From: CAZAYY01 sp964489525
GTDB taxonomy: Bacteria; Chloroflexota; Anaerolineae; Anaerolineales; JABWBV01
Direction of reading: 5' to 3'
Assembly: GCA_964489525.1 (NCBI GenBank)
Contig: CAZAYY010000009.1
Coordinates: 62,001 to 126,000 of the forward strand
Length of the DNA: 64,000 nt
Part shown: piece by piece, positions 51,875 through 61,112 of the stretch
Layout of the letters: each line of letters begins with the position of its first letter
How positions within the stretch are numbered: the stretch's first letter is position 1
The notes under the pieces: model-generated
Seen by the model: only the letters and a program-made list of their open reading frames with translations
Database searches by the model: none
Told to the model about the DNA's origin: nothing
Program-made: the position numbers and the translations under genes

Positions 51875-52233
51875 ACCGACGAATGACATCCTTAATAGGC
51901 CGTTGCAAGCCTCCCCAGGGACGAAGCAACCTCCCGGTTTTGCGCTAAACCGGCTTTGCAATTCCGATTACACCGAGACCCCAGAGAAAAAATTCAGAGA
52001 GCCACCGAGTTTTTTTAAAAATATCTCAGTGGCTCTCAGTGTTTCTCCGTGGCCCTCTGTGTAATTGTCGTATCCTATTAAAAATCCTTAACTTTCAGCA
52101 GAATTTTTGGCTAAAGGTATATAATTAAGGATAGCAGTGCCTCACCTCTGCCCCCCGGCCTTGGGGTACGGGCGAATCGGTGAGCAACCGCCAGGAACCC
52201 ATAAACTGGCAAATTTTTTTTCAGGAGGATTGG
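51875..52233. repeat. Gap with long imperfect inverted repeat (51963-52066)
   Basis: No gene is visible. Two arms of about 45 nt pair imperfectly; the inner part is AGAGCCACCGAG (51998-52009) with CTCAGTGGCTCT (52025-52036). The A/T-rich centre makes it terminator-like for the PucR gene. A GC-rich repeat string lies at 52143-52172. A TATAATT at about 52119-52125 may be the ABC operon -10, and AGGAGG before 52234 is its ribosome-binding site. Confidence 0.5.
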
Positions 52234-53211
52234 ATGTCAGCAATTTTACAAGTTAACCAGCTTGTTAAGAAATATGGGGATTTCACCGCCGTCAAGGAGG
52301 TGAGCTTCGAAATCCAGGAAGGTGAAATTTTCAGCCTGCTTGGCCCAAATGGGGCTGGTAAAACCACCACCATCTCCATGCTGTCCACCCTTTACCAGGT
52401 CACCAGCGGCGATGCCACTATTGGGGGGTTTTCGGTTCTCAAAGACCCGATGGCTGTTCGCAAGCTCATTGGTGTGGTGCCCCAGGAAATTGCCCTGTAT
52501 GATGACCTGACCGCCCGCGAAAACCTGGTGTTTTGGGGGCAGATGTACGGCCTGGCTGGCAAAGCGTTGAAAGCCCGAGTGGAGCAGGTTCTTGAGGAAA
52601 TCGGGTTGGTGGATAAAGCCAACCAGCGGGTGAAAACGTATTCTGGCGGGATGAAACGCCGTGTGAATATTGGCGTGGGGCTGCTGCATCAGCCCCGCCT
52701 GCTTTTTATGGACGAGCCGACCGTAGGGATTGACCCCCAATCGCGCCGTGCGATTCTCGACACCGTGAAAGCCCTTAACCAGGCCGGCATGACGGTTCTG
52801 TACACCACCCACTATATGGAAGAAGCCCAGGAGCTTTCGCACCGGGTGGGCATTATTGATCACGGTGAATTAATTGCCATCGGCACCCAGGCCGAACTCA
52901 CCCGCCAGGTCGGGCATATGGAAACCCTGGTCATTACCCTGGCTGGCGGCCCACAGGTTGAAGATGCAGCCGCTTCGGGCTCTCCCCTGGCCGGCCCGTT
53001 GGGGGAGCGGGTTCGAGGCCTGCCCCTGGTGCATCAGGTCAATGTTCAGGAAGATACCCTCCAGGTCATGACCCCCAACGCCGAAGATATCCTGGCGGCA
53101 GTGGTCACCCTGGCTAACGAAGACCACTATCGCATCCGTTCGGTAGATATTGAAGAGCCCAACCTCGAAGCAGTCTTTTTGCACCTGACTGGCCGGGCGC
53201 TGCGCGACTGA
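52234..53211 (+). CDS. ABC exporter ATP-binding protein (DrrA-like)
   Basis: This 325-residue ATPase has Walker A GPNGAGKTTT, the Q loop VPQEIALYDDLTA, signature YSGGMKRRVNIG, Walker B LLFMDEPTVGID and switch His in TTHYMEEA. The C-terminal extension of about 80 residues (ending with SVDIEEPNLEAVFLHLTG) is typical of DrrA/CcmA-type ABC-2 exporters. AGGAGG lies 7 bases before the ATG; a longer frame starting at 52180 is less likely. It forms an operon with two ABC-2 permeases. The exported substrate (drug, lipid or polysaccharide) is unknown. Confidence 0.93.
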   Translation: MSAILQVNQLVKKYGDFTAVKEVSFEIQEGEIFSLLGPNGAGKTTTISMLSTLYQVTSGDATIGGFSVLKDPMAVRKLIGVVPQEIALYDDLTARENLVFWGQMYGLAGKALKARVEQVLEEIGLVDKANQRVKTYSGGMKRRVNIGVGLLHQPRLLFMDEPTVGIDPQSRRAILDTVKALNQAGMTVLYTTHYMEEAQELSHRVGIIDHGELIAIGTQAELTRQVGHMETLVITLAGGPQVEDAAASGSPLAGPLGERVRGLPLVHQVNVQEDTLQVMTPNAEDILAAVVTLANEDHYRIRSVDIEEPNLEAVFLHLTGRALRD

Positions 53212-53228
53212 GCCACTGCAGGCGGTGT

Positions 53229-54491
53229 ATGATGTTAAAGATGATTCAAATTGGATTCAAAGATGTCCGCCTGGCCTTTCGAGACCGGGCTGCACTGACC
53301 CTGATGCTCCTGGCGCCTTTTTTGCTCACGGTCGGGTTGGGTTTTGTCACGGGCCGCTTTTCAGGCAGCAGTTCTTCTGGTTTGGGGGATATCCCCGTCG
53401 TGATGGTCAACCAGGACAACAACCAGTTGGGCAACGCCCTGGTGGATGTGTTTACTTCAGAAGACCTGGCCGACCTGCTGGCCCCCACCCTGGAAACCGA
53501 CCTGGCCCTGGCTCGCAAACAGGTGGATGAAGACCAGGTTGCCGCAGTGGTTTTTATCCCGGCCGGGTTTACCACCAGCATTATCCCCGACCCCGCCGCT
53601 TCCCAAAGCGCTGCAGAAAAGGTGATGATTGAAGTTTATGCCAACCCCTCGCGCCCGACCAGTTCGGGTATTGTCCAGACCATTGTAGACGAGTTTGTCG
53701 GGCGGGTGGAAATTGCCCGGATTGGCGGCGAGGTAGCCATATCGCGCTTGCTGTTGACCGGGATCATTGCGCCCGACCCAACCCAAATTGCCGAATTAGG
53801 CTCGGAAATCGGGCAGCGCATGTCGGACCGGGTTGCGGAAGAAGTGGTGCTTCTAAAATCTACCGAGGCCGCCGAAGAAGAAACGGGTTTTGATGTCCTG
53901 GCCTACCTGGCTCCCGGCATGGCACTGATGTTCCTGATGTTTACTGTTACGTATGGAGGCCGATCCATTTTGTTGGAACGAAACCTGGGCACGCTGCCCC
54001 GTTTGCTGGTTTCACCAACGACAACTGCTGAGGTGTTGGGCGGCAAGGTAGTGGGGATTTTTCTCACAGGGGTGGCGCAGTTGGTGATTCTGATTGGCGG
54101 CTCTGGCCTGCTGTTTTCGCTGAACTGGGGTGACCCGCTTGGTGTGGCAGCGCTGATCCTGGCGGCGGTGTTTGGGGCTTCAGGGTGGGGAATGCTGCTC
54201 ACCGCGTTGGTGCGCACCCCCGGCCAGGCCAGCAGCCTCGGTTCGGCGTTGATGCTCACCTTTGGCATTCTGGGCGGGTCTTTCATTTCGCTTAACAATT
54301 TACCGCCAGCCATTCGCCTGGTCAGCCGGATTACCCCCAACGCATGGGGGCTGGATGGCTTCACCACCCTTGCCCTGGGCGGCACATTGGCCGACCTGGG
54401 CGAGCCTCTTTTGGCGCTTATGGTGATGGGTGGCGTTTTGTTTGGCGCTGCCCTTGTTTTGTTTAACCGCCAGACCGTTGTGCAAAGGTAA
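53229..54491 (+). CDS. ABC-2 family permease, first of a pair
   Basis: This 420-residue permease has the NosY/YhaP-like layout. A first membrane helix (about 22-42) is followed by a large extracytoplasmic domain (about 50-225) with VVFIPAGFTTSII. Five more helices (about 230-410) follow, with the RNLGTLPRLLVSPTTTAEVLGGKVV cytoplasmic motif. It begins 17 nt after the ATPase and ends 4 nt before the next permease. Together they should make a heterodimeric exporter. Start codon ATGATG; the second ATG is equally possible. Confidence 0.9.
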   Translation: MMLKMIQIGFKDVRLAFRDRAALTLMLLAPFLLTVGLGFVTGRFSGSSSSGLGDIPVVMVNQDNNQLGNALVDVFTSEDLADLLAPTLETDLALARKQVDEDQVAAVVFIPAGFTTSIIPDPAASQSAAEKVMIEVYANPSRPTSSGIVQTIVDEFVGRVEIARIGGEVAISRLLLTGIIAPDPTQIAELGSEIGQRMSDRVAEEVVLLKSTEAAEEETGFDVLAYLAPGMALMFLMFTVTYGGRSILLERNLGTLPRLLVSPTTTAEVLGGKVVGIFLTGVAQLVILIGGSGLLFSLNWGDPLGVAALILAAVFGASGWGMLLTALVRTPGQASSLGSALMLTFGILGGSFISLNNLPPAIRLVSRITPNAWGLDGFTTLALGGTLADLGEPLLALMVMGGVLFGAALVLFNRQTVVQR

Positions 54492-54495
54492 AGCC

Positions 54496-55713
54496 ATGAA
54501 CTTCCAAAACTCCCCCTTGCAGAAAATATTCGCAATCAGTTGGAAAGATGCCCTGATTCGCTTTTCAAGCGCCTCAGAATTGTTGTTTTTTATTGTTTTG
54601 CCCCTCTTTTTCACCTTCTTGCTCGCTGGCGGCACTCCCTCTGGCGATGCCGATTCTCGCATCCTGGTCTTGGTGGTGGACGAAGCGCAAACGACCTTGA
54701 GCGTTGAAGTGATTGCCTCGCTGGAGCGCTCCACCGCGGTCCAGCCCAGGTTGGTTTCTCAGGAAGAAGCAGAGGAATCTTTTGATGAACGCACAGTCTC
54801 TGCAGTTCTGGTCATTCCCGCTGGATTTGACCTTGCGGCGCTGGCTTCGGGCGAATCTCAACTTGATTTACGCATGCAGCCCAACAGCCTGAATGCCCAG
54901 GTGGTCCAACGGGCCTTGCAGACCATCAGCCGGCAGGTGGGCAGCGCCGTTGAAATTGCCCGTTTAAGCGTGGAAGAAGCCGAACGCCTGCGCCCATTTG
55001 CGTCCGAAGCCGATCGCCAGGCTTATTACCAGCAGGCCTTTCAAGCAGCCCAGGAACAAGTCAAGAACATGCCCCAGCGGGTCCAGGTGGTGCGGGGCAG
55101 CACCCCCGACCAGGTGGAATACGACCCCGCTGCCAATTCGTCTGCCGGGCAGCTGATAACCTGGGTCTTTATTCCTTTGTTAGGCATTTCTGCCATGTAT
55201 GCCTTCGAACGCCAGCAGGGCACCTTGCGGCGTTTGCTGGTCACCCCCACTGCGAAGGCCACCTTTATCCTGGGCACCATAACGGGCCAGGTTGCGGTGG
55301 CGGTGGTTCAGGTTGCCTTGTTGGTTGCTTTTGGCGTTTATGTCATGAAACTGGGTTGGGGCCGCGACCTGCCAGCGCTGGCGGTGATTTTGTTTTCTTT
55401 TATTCTGGCCGGGGCAGCCATGGGGACGATGTTGGGTGCTTTCGTTAAAACCGACGGCCAGGCCAATGGCTTGAGCATTATGTTGGGCATGGTGATGGCG
55501 CTGTTGGGCGGCTGCTGGTATCCGATTGAGTTGTTTCCAGAATTTGTGCGCACCGCGGTAAAAGTGCTGCCCACCAGTTGGGCCATGCAAGGCATGCTCG
55601 ACCTTGTGCTGCGTGGCAAGGGGCTGGTGGATGTCTTGCCCGAAGCCGGGGTGCTGCTAGGGTTTGCAGCAATCTTTTTCGTAGTTGGCGCAGCCCGATT
55701 CCGGTTTGAGTGA
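54496..55713 (+). CDS. ABC-2 family permease, second of a pair
   Basis: This 405-residue permease has the same layout as the previous protein: one N-terminal helix (about 22-42), an extracytoplasmic domain with VLVIPAGFDLAAL, and C-terminal helices with FERQQGTLRRLLVTPTAKATFILGTIT. The paralogues differ in length and probably form the two halves of the membrane pore. AAAGGTAAAG before the ATG at 54496 supports the start; an upstream frame overlaps the first permease. The rsmF gene begins 10 nt after its stop. Confidence 0.9.
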   Translation: MNFQNSPLQKIFAISWKDALIRFSSASELLFFIVLPLFFTFLLAGGTPSGDADSRILVLVVDEAQTTLSVEVIASLERSTAVQPRLVSQEEAEESFDERTVSAVLVIPAGFDLAALASGESQLDLRMQPNSLNAQVVQRALQTISRQVGSAVEIARLSVEEAERLRPFASEADRQAYYQQAFQAAQEQVKNMPQRVQVVRGSTPDQVEYDPAANSSAGQLITWVFIPLLGISAMYAFERQQGTLRRLLVTPTAKATFILGTITGQVAVAVVQVALLVAFGVYVMKLGWGRDLPALAVILFSFILAGAAMGTMLGAFVKTDGQANGLSIMLGMVMALLGGCWYPIELFPEFVRTAVKVLPTSWAMQGMLDLVLRGKGLVDVLPEAGVLLGFAAIFFVVGAARFRFE

Positions 55714-55723
55714 TTGCCCCGGC

Positions 55724-57148
55724 ATGCCAGGAATTTCTTTGCCCGAAAAGTTCATCTCCCGGATGGAGCGTTTGCTGGGTGCAGAGGCAGGCGCTTTTCT
55801 CGCGGAATTTGAAAACGTACCCCGGGTTGGGCTGCGCGTGAACCCCCTGAAAATTCAACCAGAAGCATATCTGGCCAGCCTGCCCTTTGCCCACCAGCCC
55901 AACCCCTGGCTGCCCGAAGGGGCAATTTTGTTGGACGATGATGCCCCTGGCAAACACCCCCATCATGCTGCAGGTGTGTATTACCTGCAAGAGCCTTCCG
56001 CTGGGGCTGTGGTCCAGGTGTTAGCACCGCAGCCTGGCGAAAGGGTGCTCGACCTGGCAGCAGCCCCTGGCGGGAAAGCCACCCAGGTCGCCGCCGCACT
56101 GCAGGGCCAGGGCCTGTTGGTTGCCAATGAAATTCACCCCCAACGCGTTTGGGACCTGGCCGAAAACCTGGAACGTTGGGGCGTGCGCAATGCGATTGTG
56201 CTTAATGAAACCCCGGAGCGCCTGGCGCAGCGCTTCCCTGGTTATTTCGACCGGGTGCTGGTGGACGCTCCCTGTTCTGGCGAAGGCATGTTCCGCAAAA
56301 GCCCGGCTGCCCTGGCAGAATGGTCGCCGGAACTGGTTCAGGGATGTGCCCTGCGCCAGGGTTCCATCCTGTCTCCAGCAGCGCAGATGGTGCGCCCTGG
56401 CGGCTGGTTGGTCTACTCCACCTGCACCTTTGCCCCCGAAGAAAACGAGGGGGTAATTTCCCAATTTTTGCAAGAAAACCCCAAATTTTCACTGGTGCCT
56501 GTGTCCCGCTTTCCTGGTTTTCAACCGGGCAGGCAAAGTTGGTACCCTGGTGGTCCTGCTGAACTGGCCCAAACCGTGCGGATTTTCCCCCATGCTTCTC
56601 CGGGGGAAGGTCATTTCATCGCCCTGCTGCGCTGCCAGGGAGTTCCAGAGCCAGAAACCCCTACCCCAAAGCGCACCAAAGCGCACCCCTCACTCCCTAC
56701 GGGAAGCAGGTTGCCCGCCCCCGTCCAGGCGCAGTTCAGTGCATTCTGGCAGGATGCGTTTCAAACCGCCCCAGACCTGGCAAACCTGGCCCTGGTGGGC
56801 AGCTATGTGTATCGCCTGCCGGACCCTTCCCTGGATTTGCACGGCCTGAAGGTCATTCACCCGGGCTGGTGGTTAGGCGAAGCCCGCCCGGGTCGTTTTG
56901 AGCCATCTCATGCCCTGGCGTTGGCTGCCAGGCCTGGTGAAGTGCGCCGGGTGGTTTCTTACCCCGCCTCCTCTCCAGAAATTGGCGCTTACCTATCTGG
57001 CGAAGTGCTGCCTTCCCCGGGCGTGGATGGCTGGACCCTGGTGTGTGTGGACGGGTTTTCCCTGGGTTGGGGCAAGCGGGTTCGTGGTATATTAAAAAAT
57101 CATTACCCAAAAGGTTTGCGCTGGAAAGGGAGAACACCCAATGTTTGA
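55724..57148 (+). CDS. rsmF: 16S rRNA m5C methyltransferase, RsmF type
   Basis: This 474-residue methyltransferase of the NOL1/NOP2/Sun family uses S-adenosylmethionine to methylate cytosine-5 of 16S rRNA. It has the AdoMet site VLDLAAAPGGKATQVAA and the motif IV DAPCSGEGMFRK, whose GEGMFRK form is typical of RsmF. The catalytic cysteine motif is YSTCTFAPEENE. A C-terminal domain (about 320-470) with a PUA-like region resembles that in RsmF. The ATG at 55724 has no strong ribosome-binding site; translation may be coupled to the permease gene. It overlaps the next gene by 8 nt. Confidence 0.9.
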   Translation: MPGISLPEKFISRMERLLGAEAGAFLAEFENVPRVGLRVNPLKIQPEAYLASLPFAHQPNPWLPEGAILLDDDAPGKHPHHAAGVYYLQEPSAGAVVQVLAPQPGERVLDLAAAPGGKATQVAAALQGQGLLVANEIHPQRVWDLAENLERWGVRNAIVLNETPERLAQRFPGYFDRVLVDAPCSGEGMFRKSPAALAEWSPELVQGCALRQGSILSPAAQMVRPGGWLVYSTCTFAPEENEGVISQFLQENPKFSLVPVSRFPGFQPGRQSWYPGGPAELAQTVRIFPHASPGEGHFIALLRCQGVPEPETPTPKRTKAHPSLPTGSRLPAPVQAQFSAFWQDAFQTAPDLANLALVGSYVYRLPDPSLDLHGLKVIHPGWWLGEARPGRFEPSHALALAARPGEVRRVVSYPASSPEIGAYLSGEVLPSPGVDGWTLVCVDGFSLGWGKRVRGILKNHYPKGLRWKGRTPNV

Positions 57149-58550
57149 TCGGTTTGATGCAGGTGGAGGAAAGGGGTTTCAACGAGAAGAATATGAGGTG
57201 ATTCTGCGAGAAGGAATTACCGCTGCCCGGGGCGGGCGAAGAGGCCTCGCCCGGCGGTTGCTCACCCGTGCTGCCTATGAACGCCCCAATGACCCCCGTC
57301 CCTGGTTTTGGATGGCGGCAATTACCGATGACCCCCAGGAACAGCGCGAACACCTAGAAAAAGCCCTGGCCCTGGACCCAACCAACGAAGCGGCGCGCAA
57401 AGCCCTGCTTAAGCTGCAGGGCAGTTTGGGGCAATCTTCAGCGCCAGAAGCCACACCTTTTTCATCCCAAGCGGCTGGCCTGGTTTCTGCCAGCGCTGCG
57501 GCAACCTTCACCTGCCCCCAATGTGGCGGGCGGATGCGTTTCGACCCGCAAAAGCAGGACCTGGTGTGCGAGTACTGCGGGCATGTGATTGCAGATGCCG
57601 AACGTTCCCTCGGCGCATTTGGCGATGATTCCTTCCATGTGGCCATGCACACTTCTGCTGCCCACGCCTGGGCTTCTACCCGGTTGGCATTGGTTTGCAA
57701 GCGCTGTGGGGCCGATTCTCTGCTTCCCCCGGAAACCAAAACCATCGCCTGCCCCTACTGCGGCTCAAATTCGCTGGTTCGTCCGGAAACCCCCCTGGAG
57801 CTATATGACCCCAATGGCATCATCCTGTTCAAATTCCTGCCAGAACAGGCCGAAACCCAGGCGCGGGCCTGGTTAGCAGAAGGCTGGCTCACCCCGGACG
57901 ATATCAAACAGCAGGCTCGCCGCCTGGAACTTCGCCCTGTGTACCTGCCTTTCTGGCGTTTCGATGGGTATCTCGCGGTTCCCTGGTCGTGCGAGGTGAT
58001 GGTGAATAACAATATGCGCGGTCAGGAGCAGTGGGAGCCGCGCAGCGGCGTGTATACCGAATTTTTCAAAGACATTCTCGCACCCGGTTCCACGGCACTG
58101 CCCTGGCGACAGGCAGCCAGGGTGAACCCTTTTGAGCTGAACAGCGTGGTGGAATTTACCCCAGACCATGTTGCTGGTTGGCCAGCGCTAACCTTCGACC
58201 GCTCCCTTTCGGATGCTTCGCTGGACGCTCGCGAGCAGGTGATGGCTGGGCTGCGCGCCCGTGTGCCTGGCCTGGTGGAAGTGGGCAGCCAAAAGCGCAG
58301 CCTGAAGCTGGGCGTTTCCAGTTGGGGCGATGTCAGCTTCCAACACCTTTTGCTGCCTTTTTATTTGGGTTCATATACTTACCATGGACAGCGGTTTTCC
58401 CTGCTTGTAAACGGGCAAACCGGCAAGATTTGGGGTGAAAAACCCCGCGACAATGTCAAACTTGCCGCCTGGATTGCCCTGTTTTTGCTGGCTGGCCTCT
58501 CCTTTTTGGTAATTATGATTCTGCTTCTCGAGACCGGTGTGGTCAGGTAA
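57141..58550 (+). CDS. TPR and zinc-ribbon protein with C-terminal membrane anchor
   Basis: This 469-residue protein has TPR-like helices (about 20-95: RRLLTRAAYERPNDPRPWFWMAAI, REHLEKALALDPTNEAARKALLKL). Two zinc-ribbon units follow: CPQCGGRMRF with CEYCG (about 130-152), and CKRCGAD with CPYCGS (about 190-215). A beta-rich middle has the LRPVYLPFWRFDGYLAVPW segment seen in TFIIB-zinc-finger-type bacterial membrane proteins. One helix ends the protein (about 438-462). Orientation is probably soluble part in the cytoplasm. It overlaps rsmF by 8 nt. I know of no function for this family. Confidence 0.78.
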   Translation: MFDRFDAGGGKGFQREEYEVILREGITAARGGRRGLARRLLTRAAYERPNDPRPWFWMAAITDDPQEQREHLEKALALDPTNEAARKALLKLQGSLGQSSAPEATPFSSQAAGLVSASAAATFTCPQCGGRMRFDPQKQDLVCEYCGHVIADAERSLGAFGDDSFHVAMHTSAAHAWASTRLALVCKRCGADSLLPPETKTIACPYCGSNSLVRPETPLELYDPNGIILFKFLPEQAETQARAWLAEGWLTPDDIKQQARRLELRPVYLPFWRFDGYLAVPWSCEVMVNNNMRGQEQWEPRSGVYTEFFKDILAPGSTALPWRQAARVNPFELNSVVEFTPDHVAGWPALTFDRSLSDASLDAREQVMAGLRARVPGLVEVGSQKRSLKLGVSSWGDVSFQHLLLPFYLGSYTYHGQRFSLLVNGQTGKIWGEKPRDNVKLAAWIALFLLAGLSFLVIMILLLETGVVR

Positions 58551-59026
58551 TGGATGGGGGTTTGGATCTCTCTGAAGTTTTGGGTCAAACAAGATCGCTC
58601 AAAGCTGACCCGACAGCAAACCTCCTGGAAAATTCTCCCCAAACACCCCCTGTGGGGGGCTAATTGGATATATTGTACAAATCAGACGCCTTGAAATTTG
58701 GATATTTTACCAATAGCGCAACCTGGGCTCTGGGTGTAAACTAAAGATGCTCCTGAAGCAAGGTCCTGAAGAAAATCACTCTGTAAGGACTGAGCCGCTA
58801 ATACCTCCTGAAGGTCCGGAAGGCCGCCCACGCACCAGGGTGGCCTTCCGGATTTAAATCTCTGCGGTAAAATTTCCCTTATACACAGCGTCTAAGAATT
58901 GTGCGAATGCGGTTGGCAAGGTTCAAAAAACCGCTGATCGCAATCAAAACGAAAACATGATCACGCCAGCGAATCTGTTTTGAATCCCCCCAACTTGCTG
59001 CTGCTGGCGCAATTTTCAGGAGTGAT
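58551..59026. other. Gap with a very stable hairpin (58815-58852)
   Basis: This 476-nt stretch has no credible ORF. Bases 58815-58825 (TCCGGAAGGCC) pair perfectly with 58842-58852. Continuing inward are a G-U and three G-C pairs, giving 15 bp around an 8-nt loop. No T run follows. TCCTGAAG occurs three times between 58751 and 58813 just upstream. It might be a leader structure, a small RNA or a processing site. An AGGAGTGAT site before 59027 serves trxB. Confidence 0.4.
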
Positions 59027-59998
59027 ATGGATCTCAATTTTTCTGGACTTTCATTGTCTGGTAAGGGCGAACAGGAAGTAAAAGGCCCTTACAAAACCGT
59101 CATTCTGGGCGGTGGGCCGGCTGGTTTTGCCGCGGCCCTCTACGCGGCCCGGGCGGAACTCAAACCGCTTTTACTCACCGGCATGCAGCTGGGAGGGCAG
59201 GTAGCCATTACCCATGTCGTGGAGAATTACCCGGGTTTTCCAGAAGGCGTGGGCGGGCCTGAACTGGCCGACAAATTTCGCGAGCAGGCCGAACGGTTTG
59301 GCACCCAGGTGGAATATGACACCGCCACTGCCGTAGACCTTTCCCAGCGCCCGTTTCGCATCACCACCTATAATGCCGTTTATCTTGCCGAAACCCTGAT
59401 CATTTCCACGGGTGCCACCCCGCGCAAGCTGGGTATTCCTGGCGAAGAAGGCTTTACGGGCCGCGGCGTTTCCTACTGTGCCACCTGCGATGGCTGGTTT
59501 TTCAAAGAAAAAGAGGTGATTGTGGTTGGCGGCGGCGACAGCGCCCTGGAAGAAGGCTTGTTCCTCACCCGCTATGCCAATCATGTTACCCTGGTTCACC
59601 GCCGCGACACCCTGCGCGCCGGGGCAATTCTGCAAAAACGCGCAGAAGATAACCCCAAAATGAGTTTTATTTGGGACACGGTAATTGATTCCATCCAGGG
59701 AAATGGCGAAGTTCAATCTGCTTTGCTGCGCAATGTCAAAACCGGCGAAACTGCTGAAAAAACAGTGGACGGCGTCTTCATTTTCATTGGCCACACGCCC
59801 AACACCGAGTTGTTTGAAGGTCAGTTGAATATGAAAGATGGTTACATTGTTACCAACACCCGTATGGAAACCAGTGTTCCAGGGGTGTATGCGGCGGGTG
59901 AGGCCGCAGACCCGGTCTTCCGGCAGGTAATTACTTCGGCTGGGATGGGCGCTGCCGCTGCCATTATGGCCAACCGGTTCCTGGAGGAACACGAATGA
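59027..59998 (+). CDS. trxB: Thioredoxin reductase
   Basis: This 323-residue flavoprotein moves electrons from NADPH to thioredoxin. The FAD site is GGGPAGFAAALYAARAEL, the redox dithiol is Cys151-Ala-Thr-Cys154, the NADPH site is VGGGDSALEEGLFLTRYA, and the C-terminal FAD motif is GVYAAGEAADPVFRQVITSAGMGAAAA. About 25 residues precede the usual start (MDLNFSGLSLSGKGEQEV...), a short N-terminal extension. The AGGAG site before the ATG supports it. A perfect terminator follows. Confidence 0.95.
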   Translation: MDLNFSGLSLSGKGEQEVKGPYKTVILGGGPAGFAAALYAARAELKPLLLTGMQLGGQVAITHVVENYPGFPEGVGGPELADKFREQAERFGTQVEYDTATAVDLSQRPFRITTYNAVYLAETLIISTGATPRKLGIPGEEGFTGRGVSYCATCDGWFFKEKEVIVVGGGDSALEEGLFLTRYANHVTLVHRRDTLRAGAILQKRAEDNPKMSFIWDTVIDSIQGNGEVQSALLRNVKTGETAEKTVDGVFIFIGHTPNTELFEGQLNMKDGYIVTNTRMETSVPGVYAAGEAADPVFRQVITSAGMGAAAAIMANRFLEEHE

Positions 59999-60007
59999 TC
60001 TACACCC

Positions 60008-60046
60008 AAACAGGGTTGGTGTTAAATTCACCAACCCTGTTTTTTT
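60008..60046 (+). terminator. Rho-independent terminator of trxB
   Basis: AAACAGGGTTGGTG (60008-60021) pairs perfectly with 60029-60042, with a 7-nt loop and a run of T to 60046. Confidence 0.92.
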
Positions 60047-60156
60047 GGATTCGGCATCGGTATAATACATATCCCTATTAACAAAACTTGCTAATTGGTG
60101 CGTGATTAAGCGCAGCTTTGCTGCGTAAAACAAAAATTCTCAGAATGGAGTGACCT

Positions 60157-61086
60157 ATGGCTAATTTTAAAGTTTCTATTATCGGCGCCGGGATGACTGG
60201 CTCAACCACTGCCCATTGGCTGGCTGAAAAAGAGCTGGCTGATATTGTATTGGTGGACATTGTTGAAGGCATGCCCCAGGGAAAAGCCCTGGACCTGCAG
60301 CAAGCCATGCCCGTCATTGGCAAGGATGTCAAAGTGGTTGGCAGCAACAGCTATGAAGCCACTGCTGGCTCCGACATTATCGTCATCACCGCTGGCCTGG
60401 CCCGCAAGCCTGGCATGAGCCGCGATGATTTGCAGAACATGAACACCGAAATCGTTGCCAACGCAACCCGAGAGACCATCAAAGGCTCTCCCAACGCCAT
60501 ATACGTCATCCTTACCAACCCGCTGGATGTGATGTGCTATGTCGCCTGGAAAACCAGCGGTCTGCCTGCCCACCGGGTGGTCGGCCAGGCCGGGATTCTC
60601 GACTCCGCCCGTATGCGGGCCTTTGTAGCCATGGAAACCAACGTCAGCGTAGAAAATATTTTCTGCTATGTCCTCGGCGGCCACGGGGATGAAATGGTTC
60701 CGCTGACCCGTCATTCCAATATCGCGGGCATACCGCTGCGCGAATACCTGCCTGCCGACCGGCTCGGCGCAATTGTGGACCGCACCCGCAAAGGCGGCGG
60801 CGAAATCGTCTCCCTTCTCAAAACAGGCAGCGCCTACTACGCCCCTGCAGTTGCTGTCACCCAGATGGTGGATGCCATTTTGAAAGACAAGAAGTTGATT
60901 ATCCCTGCAGCCGCCTACATGGATGGCGCGTATGGTCTGAACGGCTTCTTCTTTGGCGCTCCGGTCATGCTGGGCCGCAATGGTGTCGAGAAAATTATTG
61001 AATACGACCTGGATGAGGAAGAAAAAGCCGCCCTCAAGGCTTCCGCCAGCGGCGTCCAGGCAAATACCGCTAAAACCAATCTTTAA
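60157..61086 (+). CDS. mdh: Malate dehydrogenase (LDH-like class)
   Basis: This 309-residue NAD-dependent malate dehydrogenase has the Rossmann loop GAGMTGSTTAHW, the substrate loop ITAGLARKPGMSRDDL with its two arginines selective for dicarboxylates, the Asp/Arg of ILDSARMRAFVA, and the catalytic His in VLGGHGDEMVP. The tetrameric LDH-like MDH is known from Chloroflexus. GGAGTGACC precedes the ATG. A TATAAT at 60061-60066 is the likely -10, and its leader carries a small hairpin (CGCAGC/GCTGCG, 60111-60125). The gltA gene follows after 26 nt, giving a TCA-cycle operon. Confidence 0.96.
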   Translation: MANFKVSIIGAGMTGSTTAHWLAEKELADIVLVDIVEGMPQGKALDLQQAMPVIGKDVKVVGSNSYEATAGSDIIVITAGLARKPGMSRDDLQNMNTEIVANATRETIKGSPNAIYVILTNPLDVMCYVAWKTSGLPAHRVVGQAGILDSARMRAFVAMETNVSVENIFCYVLGGHGDEMVPLTRHSNIAGIPLREYLPADRLGAIVDRTRKGGGEIVSLLKTGSAYYAPAVAVTQMVDAILKDKKLIIPAAAYMDGAYGLNGFFFGAPVMLGRNGVEKIIEYDLDEEEKAALKASASGVQANTAKTNL

Positions 61087-61112
61087 CCCGAATTCACTCA
61101 GGAGAAAAGCGC

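Noticed and set aside
58811..58829. String AGGTCCGGAAGG resembles the conserved core of the bacterial signal recognition particle RNA
   Set aside because: The following AAGCAGCC part and the matching tetraloop arrangement are missing; the string is one arm of a perfect 15-bp hairpin.
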